Origin: Mesostigma viride
Lineage: Eukaryota > Streptophyta > Mesostigmatophyceae > Mesostigmatales > Mesostigmataceae
Reading direction: 5' to 3'
Length of the DNA: 64,000 nt
NCBI GenBank assembly: GCA_009746045.1
Contig: RPFO01000164.1
Span: forward strand, 526,712 to 590,711
Shown: in pieces, positions 57,401-64,000 of the stretch
How positions within the stretch are numbered: the first letter of the stretch is position 1
Layout of the letters: every line of letters starts with the position of its first letter
Notes under the pieces: model-generated
What the model was told of the DNA's origin: nothing
Seen by the model: the letters and a program-made list of their open reading frames with translations, nothing else
Databases searched by the model: none
Position numbers and translations under genes: made by a program

Positions 57401-57985
57401 TATTTCTGCCTCCACCGGCAGCGGTTCTGACGCTGCTACCATCTGTGACGCTTGCAGCGGAACAAAGGACTTTTCAATGACAGAGATTGATTGCACGATC
57501 TGTGGCGACAAGCGAGCAAGAGCAAGGTGGTTCGCAAGAATGATCAACCCGGTCTCAGAGCCGAAGCACCAAGGGGCATTGTCCTAACTCGAAACCAGCG
57601 AGGCGACCCAGCAAACGCGAACGTGTGACAGTAATAGCATACTACTTGCCTGCTCCAAAGCTCCGCTCAAATCCGCAGCCTTTTCGCACCACGGCGAACG
57701 GCATTGGATCCCGTTGCCATCCATCCTTCTAGTCCCCGGTGCATCGCCTAACAAACCATCAGGTCTTGAACCAAGCTCACCGCCTCGTCCAAAATGCGCA
57801 TAATGCACGAGTGTAAAGTGGTAATGAACCTTCACAAAAATGGCGGTCATTACGAGGGAAGCTAGGATAAGTAGGCCCAGTAACTGGGTCGTGACACGCC
57901 GACGTTGCTGCGTGCTGCGAGCTCCTTCGGGCTCCTCCTTCGCGTCAGCGGGACCGCCCTTTCTAAACCGAACTTCAGTCGCCAT
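43370..57985 (-). CDS. GT29 family (sialyltransferase-like) glycosyltransferase, type II membrane protein, four exons
   Basis: Predicted Golgi-type glycosyltransferase of family GT29, whose animal members move sialic acid from CMP-sialic acid to glycans. Exon phases agree and give 1081 aa. Residues 1-30 are a basic cytoplasmic tail and 33-51 a signal anchor (LLGLLILASLVMTAIFV). A long stem runs to about 830, acidic and Ala/Pro-rich first, then His/Gly/Ala-rich. The catalytic domain ends the protein, with sialylmotif L from about 878 (CAIVGNGGGLMRHPYGDYID) and sialylmotif S near 1012 (SSGMHAVLAFLRVCNAVNLY). The third, HxxxxE-like motif is not evident; the corresponding region reads AVKYISQDLEAM. 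The total is about three times the usual 300-400 aa because of the stem. Algal GT29 proteins need not use sialic acid, so substrate is unknown. Confidence 0.9.
45415..46133 (-). other. GT29 intron 3
   Basis: 719 bp intron without repeats longer than a 16-17-base C run near 45826-45842. Phase 1 on both sides. Nothing else is recognised. Confidence 0.75.
46134..46473 (-). CDS. GT29 exon 3: coiled-coil-like stem
   Basis: Begins ALDQHLRVEDDAALSEADL and continues LEALVQELERAEKERLGG, a heptad-like helix that may mediate oligomerisation. Ends SAPAG at GTGGGT, phase 1. Confidence 0.82.
46474..46658 (-). other. GT29 intron 2, flank between the array and exon 3
   Basis: 185 bp with a C-rich pyrimidine stretch on the transcribed strand leading to the CCCCAG acceptor of exon 3. 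Confidence 0.7.
46659..55252. repeat. 34-bp satellite array, about 253 units, in GT29 intron 2
   Basis: Unit of the form GGCGAGGGGCATCCATGACA followed by CGAGAATCAAACAT. Variation is almost confined to four positions: GAC/GGC, CC/GC before ATGAC, TGACAC/TTACAC and CGAG/CAAG. A rare CGTGAATC variant occurs twice, at about 51371 and 53749, with the same order of variants around each. One unit near 51808 lacks two bases. The array lies wholly between exons 2 and 3 of the GT29 gene. Confidence 0.97.
55253..55690 (-). other. GT29 intron 2, unique flank next to exon 2
   Basis: About 440 bp of non-repetitive sequence between the exon 2 donor and the array. No gene or motif is recognised. Confidence 0.7.
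55691..56215 (-). CDS. GT29 exon 2: acidic stem
   Basis: 175 codons starting MVHVVQEVVEDGLSAM and ending DDDFMKKLEQAGK at GTGGGT. Rich in Ala, Gly, Glu and Pro. The acceptor follows a run of about ten C. Phase 0 at both ends. Confidence 0.85.
56216..57649 (-). other. GT29 intron 1
   Basis: 1.4 kb. Short frames on the plus strand (for example 57201-57587) have no recognisable domain. A loose repeat of TTGAGCTC/GAGCTC modules is visible at 56840-56975. Confidence 0.6.
57650..57985 (-). CDS. GT29 exon 1: cytoplasmic tail and signal anchor
   Basis: 112 codons from MATEVRFRKGG. It contains the membrane anchor and the start of the stem. The border reads GAGCAG|GCAAGT, a GC-type donor with otherwise perfect consensus, and phase 0 fits exon 2. 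Confidence 0.85.
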
Positions 57986-59276
57986 TTTCAGCGGCAAGAC
58001 GTCGGAGGGGCGACCTCACCCCTTCGTCTAAAAGTCATTTATCTCGCAATCTGCTATGGCCTTACATGATAAGGCCTCCATAGCCATTTTACACCATGAC
58101 TCCGCTGGCTTCCATGGAGCCGCTGTAGGTGCTCGACAGGCTTGGTGGGAAGTGGGAACGTAGCGCTGGCATTGAAAAAGGTCCCCCCACTTCCCACCTT
58201 GGTTGGCAGAATCATGGTCAGCAAGCGCTCGTAGTTGCTACTGTACAGTACCAGTCAACATATATACTAAAATTTGTAAAACGCAGCCCTGGCACAATTT
58301 TAGCTAACACTCTTTCGAACGGCTTTCGGCTCCAGCCACTCAGCGGCGCGACTTACAGTCCGCTTGACGAATGAGCTGCGCGAAATTTCGTTGCGACCAA
58401 TCACGAAAAGGTCAAACCACGGCGTCCATATTATGAGGGTTTTTGTGCGTTACATCCAGATGAGCCATTTGGCAGAGGTCCGTATGCCCAGATTGCGCCA
58501 GGAGCCAAACTCTGCGATGTCCTGTGTTTGGGAGCTCCAGATATAACCGTCGCAAACTTTTGGGCTGTTGGACCAAACTTTCTGTTGGCGAAATCCCGTT
58601 ACAAACGCGCAGGAAGCTCACACGTGGATTTTCCTCTGCTCCACCGCCTGTAAGCGATTTTTCCCTGCTGTCTGCGGGTTTGGCGAGGTCACTCATCCCC
58701 GCGCGCATCGCGCTCCCGTCGCAGGGGTAGCAGTCAATCTGGAGCTTGAACTCCGCAAGTAGTTCGCGAGCTCCGTCCACTGCGCGGTTGCGCAGTTTGT
58801 CCCTTTTAAGCAATGTACATATGCTGCTGACATTGTTTACGTAGACTTCAGGCGCCAAGGCACACCTCATCATACGCGTAATCGTGACGTACCGGGTTCG
58901 AACCTTCAGAGGCCTCCTACCATTTCGGATTTTTTTCCTTCACCCTTTTGCCAAACTCCGTGAATCTTGTGGTCGAAACTCTAAAGCTAGCGCGCGCTCC
59001 TTGGCGGGACTAGTGCCACTTGGCACTCGACGGAGGTACGTGGTGACTCACATCTCCCTAGCCGGGGCTCCCTGGCCGGGGACCGGCCACGAAAAGAACA
59101 AGCTCTAATGTCGCGGGCGAAGCCCGCAAAACTTGTACTGTACTGTAAATGCCGACAGGTTATAGTGGCTCTAGTCACCTGTTGACCTGGTCACTGTGGC
59201 CAGGTCACTGTTTTCCCGCTACTGTACTGTACAATAAACCTTTTCCCCGTCACCTCTAGAGCAGGGTGCTGTCCAG
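57986..59276. other. upstream region of the GT29 gene, nothing recognised
   Basis: 1.3 kb that should contain the GT29 promoter. ORFs on both strands are short and without known motifs. A GGGTTCGAACC sequence near 58893 resembles a tRNA T-loop but has no matching stems. Confidence 0.6.
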
Positions 59277-59511
59277 TAGGGTTGTACCGAATAGCGTTTT
59301 GGCTTGCCGAATCGGATACTCGGACCAGGGGGGTGCCCCGAACCCGATGCCGAATATATTTGGAGCGTCCCGATACCGATACCGAATATGTTCAGACGGA
59401 CAGACCGTTCGCCGTATACTGAACATATTCGGTATACGATCAGAATATTCGGTGTTCGGTTCGGTATTCGGGGGATATTCGGTATTCGGAACACTATTCG
59501 GTACAACCCTA
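59277..59511. mobile_element. MITE-like inverted-repeat element flanked by TA
   Basis: Element 59279-59509 (231 bp) begins GGGTTGTACCGAATAGCGTT and ends with its inverted copy, AACACTATTCGGTACAACCC, identical over the terminal 16 bases and matching at 19 of 20. Both ends are bordered by TA, as expected of a Tc1/mariner-type target duplication. The interior is dense in CCGAATA/TATTCGG half-sites and makes extended hairpins. It has no coding capacity, so it would need a transposase in trans. Confidence 0.85.
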
Positions 59512-60882
59512 GTGTCCAGTGTCCAGCCAGTCCAGGTCGCTGGAAGTAAGATGCCAGCAGAAGCTGTCAAAGTCCAGCAGCGGGATCCACACGATTGAGA
59601 CACGATTGTCCGGGAGTCCCCGCTCCCCAAGTCCCCAGCGAAGTCGGCTACAGGTGATCTGACCGGTTAATACCGGTGAGGTATTTTCTTTGTATAATAA
59701 ATTGTCGAGTTGATTAGCTATTAGCTTATGGTCGTGCGGACTGCGGGCCTCGCCTTCGACTTTCGAGTTCCGACGCACGTGCTGTTCGTTGCCCAACTGA
59801 ATTAATTAGCTAGCATGCTGCATATCGCGCGCGGGAAGACGAAATTGCGAAACAAAGTGTGCCGGAAGCTTGGAAGATTGATTGGCACGATTGCCATGAA
59901 AGAGCTGGGTACATCGCGCGAATCTTGTCAACAGGAAACGCGTACTTCACATAAACAACTTTAAAGCGGTGGCCCAAGAGATGCACGGTAACGGTTTTCA
60001 TTCTTGTTTGGGCCGTGTGGCCCTGCTTAGGCAACAAACGTCCCTGCCCTGCCGTCAAGGTAGAGGGGGCGTTGGCTTCTATAAGATGATTATGCCTGGA
60101 AGCTTGTGTACGCCGATTATGGCCATATTGCGTGACTATGTGATTTGATGGATAGAACCGCGAGGCTGGGCCGATTTCACCTGTTTACCCAACAATTTCT
60201 GGGTTTTAATGTCCTTATAACTGGCACCCGGTACGGTGGTTGGGTGGGTGGGGGAGTGTAGGACTGAGCGTTCCGATATGCCGCCTGCGCCATGGGGCAG
60301 AAAGATAATTAGTCTGATTTTTAAAAATGGTTCTGTAAATGAGGTTATGATCGCGCCTCGGAGGACAGGTCGATTAGAGAAGCCAGCTGCACACATTCGG
60401 GATGCTGGTGGTGGCCTAACCAACGATTGGTTGATGCAGGCATACAACGACAAACACGTCCTGTCAACACGTTGGAGTCCTACCTCCCTGGTCCATCCAG
60501 CTACGCCCCGCGAACCATGTCACGAGATTAAAGTTTTTCTGTCTACCTGGATAATTTGCTTTATATTACCTGTCGGCCACATACAGGCCGAATTCTTTGT
60601 TCTTCTTTCTGTTCCCAATCTTCTGTGCTTAGACAATCGGCATGGCGTACACCTTCCCCGGCCATCAACTGGAATGCATGATAGATGCCACATGCAACAG
60701 CGGTGCATGGGTTGAATCATCACTTTTATTCGATCCACAATGTCTACTTACAGTACCAGAACAAATCAATACACCACATGATTCCTGCCTCAATAATGCC
60801 TCATTACATGAGGGATGCATCTCGCACATCATAGGCCACCTCATAATGAGTAAAATCCAAAACCGCGGTCTTCACTCGTCAT
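59512..60882. other. intergenic region between the MITE and the GT41 gene
   Basis: 1.4 kb with only short frames on both strands and no recognised domain, RNA gene or long repeat. It should include the GT41 3' untranslated region. Confidence 0.6.
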
Positions 60883-61255
60883 CTATGCCACACCCACGTC
60901 AATGACAGGTGGCAACTGGCCTCTATCACCGGTGCCCTCTACCCCGCTGTCCGATCGCGTGTACTCTTTCCACATCATCGTCAAACCCGTCTCAAAGTGT
61001 CGCACCCATCGCCCGGTGTCAAACAGAGACGAGGGTGATGACATGTTCGTGCCACGTTGCAAACATGATCGGATCTCGGCGAGCCGCGCGATGCTCGACG
61101 CACGGCCAGAAATCCACCGGCCGGCACATTGTTGCGCAGGTTGTTCGCCTTGCGCCGAGCACGTAGCTGCGCTCCCATACGCCACGGCCACGTCCTCATA
61201 CTCCTTGAGGGTGGAGACGACCATCCCTGGAGAACACCCCGTGGACAGCCATATG
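60883..61255 (-). CDS. GT41 exon d with stop
   Basis: Starts with the last base of a Ser codon, then IWLSTGCSPGMVVSTLKEYE, and ends PPVIDVGVA with TAG at 60883-60885. The tail after MWKEY is about 28 residues and not conserved. Confidence 0.85.
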
Positions 61256-63716
61256 CTGGACACAGGGGCAGCAAATGTAAATGTGCAACATAAAGACACA
61301 GCTTTTAGCTACGTTCAATACAAAATGTGTCATGTGACCTCCAACAGAAAGTTGTGCATAACCACGGGAGCTCCTAAACGATAACTGTCTGTTGATCTGC
61401 AGTTTTATTTATAAGCATGTCCGACAAATCCAGATTCCACTGGAGGCGCACAATCGATCAGGTATGTCATACTAGTATTAAGTGAGACAACTATTCCTGG
61501 ATGCATATTCACTTCGCACTAGTATACTCACTTCGCATGTCAGCAAGCATGCTACGAGGCAGGCGAGGTACTTGCTGGTGACAGTCAACAGGGTCCTTCG
61601 CCGCCAAAACTATGGAATGATTGCCATGCAACCTTAAGCCGGCCCTAATTATCCAGGCGCGCCACAAGCTAGCAGAGGGTGTTCACTATGTATCCATGTT
61701 GCCTCTTGTACCAAGATTCCTGGACATAGCAAGATTAATGAGTAGACATCTAGCTCAACCGGCAAGGCTCTCACCTTGCCGATATTCGCCCCGCCATTTG
61801 GTCCGTGGGCATAATCAGCATGGGTATGCCCGCCCACGCCATGTCCACCGCGACCGAGTGCGCGTTGTAGAAGGGCGTGTCCAGCACCAGATCCGCCAAT
61901 GCCTGCGCCGCCGCACCCATGCGCATAGGCACTTGGCAGGAGTCAGGTAGAGAAGGGCTCTGCCCAATGACTAATAAGGGCATTATTTGATCAACGAGGC
62001 CAAGTTTGATCTTATGCATGCCCTGGGGACAAGCGAATGATTGATCATCGACCCGGTGTAAGGCAGCTACTTGCTCTGTCACGGTGTAAGGCAGCTACTT
62101 GCTCCGTCCCGGTGTAAGGCAGCTACTTGCTCCGTTACGCCCTCCCCAATGGGCCATGGGTACCTTTACAGTTCCGAAATCATTGGCGACCCGACGCAAG
62201 GCGTGACCCCGACTTAAGCAAACCCAACCACACAAGTGAATGACTATACCCAAGAGGATGACAAGGCAGCCAGTGCGGCCGCTGCCACAGAACTTGCCAG
62301 CAAGCCAGGAGTTGGCTGTCTCTGCAGACCACACAAACTAAAATAGAGCAAGCGAGCATCCAGGAGCTGCCATGAGTATGCTGGAAGCTGGGAAAGCAAC
62401 GGTTGCGCCCGCCCAATGTTCTTAAGAGACTGCACTACCTTGGCTTGCAGCTCTGTATCTGAGGGCACGTGCCCCGTGAACAGCAGCCGCGCGGGCGACA
62501 CGCCCGCCGCCTTGGCCTCCTCCCTCAGGTTCCAGGTGGCACCCCCTGTGCCCCCGTCCAGGGGGTCCGTGGCAGACAGCATCCAGAGGATGCTGTTGGG
62601 GACGCGAGAGAGGATGTGCATCCACACAGCAAAGATCTGCGCCCACCAGGGATCGCGCCAGGCAGGTCCCACAACAGCCATCGCAGTGCCCAGAAGCACA
62701 GTTCATTCAGCCATGAACCACGAGCCATGCATCCATCCTGCGTGGGCCTGCCAGCCTTGGAAGACAACTGTGGTGTAGCAAATCAGGATTGATCGGGGGC
62801 CTGGAATCATGACAGCCGGCATGAAAACTTGCGGTGGAAACCAGACCAGGACAGGAGTGAACATGATGAGTGGCGCGCTGAACACCAAAAATCTATTTCA
62901 CTACATGCGTTCACAAGAGCTCGCAACACCGCAGGTGGCAACACCACAACGGCGGCATGCGACCGCTGGGGTGGTGCTACCGTGAGCTCAAGCACGTAAC
63001 GGAGAGGAGGCCTACACGAGCATGCACGAGGCCACGTGACAGAGAATGCTGGAGTTGTCATGGGGTTGGGGCGTGGGGCGTTGGGTGTGGGGCGTGGGGC
63101 GTGGGGCGTGGGGCGTGGGGCGTGGGGCGTGGGTTTTACGGGTCAATTGCTGTCATGATAACATAGCCCATTACAAACAGTGGCATTCAGAAACGCTTGG
63201 CAGCAGCGGTGACGGGGTAGTAAGAAACCGAGTTTCTAGCCACAGCACAGTGTGCTGTAACGGCAACCACGGTCGGCCTGGGGAGCGGTGCATGCCACGC
63301 CCCAGCCGTTATGGATGCCCATATAGTTGTAATTAGCAATCAAAACTATTGAGTCCTGAGTTTGTTTCAAAAATACCTCAGCCCTTCATCATCCTTTTGC
63401 TAAGACCGGGAAGCATACATTCCAGTGCAGCCCCCCCTGCTGATGCTTTGGTGTTAAGCAGGAGCGCAGCCAACGCGACACAGACTGAGGATGCATTCAG
63501 CCATTTACAGAGGAACACGGGAGCACAGCAGCCTGCACAGAGTGGCAGGCGTGCTGATCACGACCACAAAAACGTAGGGCTGGGATGTACTGGGCGCGTG
63601 GCGGCGAGTGGAATCCGACAGTGGGCGCACCTCGGGCACGATTTTTTGCATCTTGTTGAAGCAAGCGAACACAAAGGCGTCCTCCGGGATGCCGAGACTG
63701 GCGCGCGTCACTTCAC
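60883..63716 (-). CDS. GT41 (O-GlcNAc transferase / SPINDLY-type) catalytic C-terminus, 5' part outside window
   Basis: Glycosyltransferase of family GT41, which transfers GlcNAc (OGT) or fucose (SPY) to Ser/Thr of nuclear and cytoplasmic proteins. Four exons in consistent phase are visible. TRASLGIPEDAFVFACFNKM and QKIVPE match the family's FNxxxKI block. LSRVPNSILWMLSATD and LFTGHVPSDTELQAK are the middle Rossmann part. ALADLVLDTPFYNAH and the WAGIPMLIMPTDQMAGR block form the nucleotide-sugar pocket. EYEDVAVAYG ... SSLFDTGRWVRHFE ... MWKEY closes the domain. Compared with usual members, an extra stretch of roughly 25 residues separates AVAYG from the SSLFDT part. N-terminal TPR repeats are expected to the right of the window. 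Donor sugar cannot be decided. Confidence 0.92.
61775..61902 (-). CDS. GT41 exon c
   Basis: Encodes ALADLVLDTPFYNAHSVAVD then MAWAGIPMLIMPTDQMAGRISA, ending AG|GTGAGA in phase 2. Acceptor choice (GCGCAG) follows family spacing and phase. Confidence 0.92.
62055..62140. repeat. 28-bp repeat, three units, in a GT41 intron
   Basis: GGTGTAAGGCAGCTACTTGC at 62055, 62083 and 62111, each followed by a TCNGTNNC segment. Confidence 0.93.
62439..62636 (-). CDS. GT41 exon b
   Basis: 66 codons, IFAVWMHILSRVPNSILWML through GHVPSDTELQAK, phase 0 at both ends. It includes an insertion rich in Gly and Asp (ATDPLDGGTGG). Confidence 0.92.
63066..63132. repeat. GCGTGGG heptamer repeat in a GT41 intron
   Basis: About nine GCGTGGG units with one TTGGGTGTG interruption, in the 1-kb intron between exons a and b. 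Confidence 0.92.
63631..63716 (-). CDS. GT41 exon a
   Basis: Encodes the end of a split Gly codon, then EVTRASLGIPEDAFVFACF and NKMQKIVPE, ending GAG|GTGCGC in phase 0. The preceding exon must end in phase 1. Confidence 0.9.
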
Positions 63717-64000
63717 CTGTACGTGTGGGTAAGGCACGTGACATGGGGGCCAAAGCAAGGCCCGGGGCGGCAAGGATAGTTATGGCATGGTTGGAACATG
63801 CATACCGATTGTACACACTGAGGCAGATCAAGGCAGACGCCTTCGTCTGATCAAGGGCATGCCATCCAGCATCCACCAAGCTCGTTTCTTTCCCCCCCTT
63901 CCTGTGTTGTGAATCCGATTACCAGAATGGCCGGCCGCGCTGCCTGCCCAGCTGCATGTCCAGTTCCCTGCGAAAAGTCTCACGAAGAAAAGTGTCAAGA
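63717..64000 (-). other. GT41 intron and possible short exon at the window edge
   Basis: Contains a possible 45-nt exon (63923-63967) between TTCGCAG and CTG|GTAATC whose phase fits exon a, but its translation has no recognisable GT41 motif, so I do not call it. Confidence 0.35.

Noticed and set aside
58880-58915. tRNA-like GGGTTCGAACC sequence
   Set aside because: The flanking bases do not form the T-stem or acceptor stem, and no anticodon arm is found upstream.
63923-63967. 45-nt additional GT41 exon
   Set aside because: Splice borders and phase fit, but the translation does not resemble the family, and the next exon is outside the window.

Overview
This is nuclear DNA of a eukaryote. The genes are split by many introns with GT-AG borders (plus one apparent GC-AG donor), and the introns are packed with mini- and microsatellites. 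The encoded TATA-binding protein core reads like a plant or green-algal TBP. Together with a four-domain voltage-gated Ca2+-type channel, a GT29 (sialyltransferase-family) enzyme and a GT41 (O-GlcNAc-transferase-type) enzyme, this suggests a unicellular alga, most likely of the green lineage (prasinophyte-like). The lineage is an inference; a haptophyte or another protist cannot be excluded from the sequence alone.

Layout. 1-8984 is a 69-bp satellite of about 130 units. 9031-31086 (minus) is a large channel gene with 20 recognisable coding exons whose phases all agree (2039 codons). Its C-terminal end lies beyond the left edge, so the 69-bp satellite apparently sits in its next intron. 32499-37868 (plus) is a complete eight-exon TBP gene, arranged head-to-head with the channel. 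38920-42600 holds two broken non-LTR retrotransposon copies with converging 3' ends. 43370-57985 (minus) is a four-exon GT29 gene predicting 1081 aa. Its 9.2-kb second intron contains a 34-bp satellite of about 253 units (46659-55252). 59279-59509 is a small inverted-repeat element flanked by TA. 60883-63716 (minus) is the catalytic 3' part of a GT41 gene that enters from beyond the right edge.

How the parts relate. The genes do not form a pathway. The channel would sit in a membrane and pass cations (four-domain pore residues E/E/D/E). TBP is the general transcription factor. GT29 would be a Golgi type II enzyme, and GT41 would glycosylate Ser/Thr of intracellular proteins. What unites the window is intron structure: tandem arrays sit in introns of every gene, two exceed 8.5 kb, and at three places the duplicated unit includes the exon-intron junction itself, creating decoy splice sites.

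Oddities worth attention are an in-frame TAG in the domain III pore loop of the channel (possibly used as a splice acceptor instead), a duplicated donor after IVS6 that would give an in-frame 28-residue insertion, homopolymeric C tracts before minus-strand acceptors, and a very long His/Gly/Ala-rich stem in the GT29 protein. Exon borders were read by eye from sequence, family alignment from memory and phase consistency, without transcript data.
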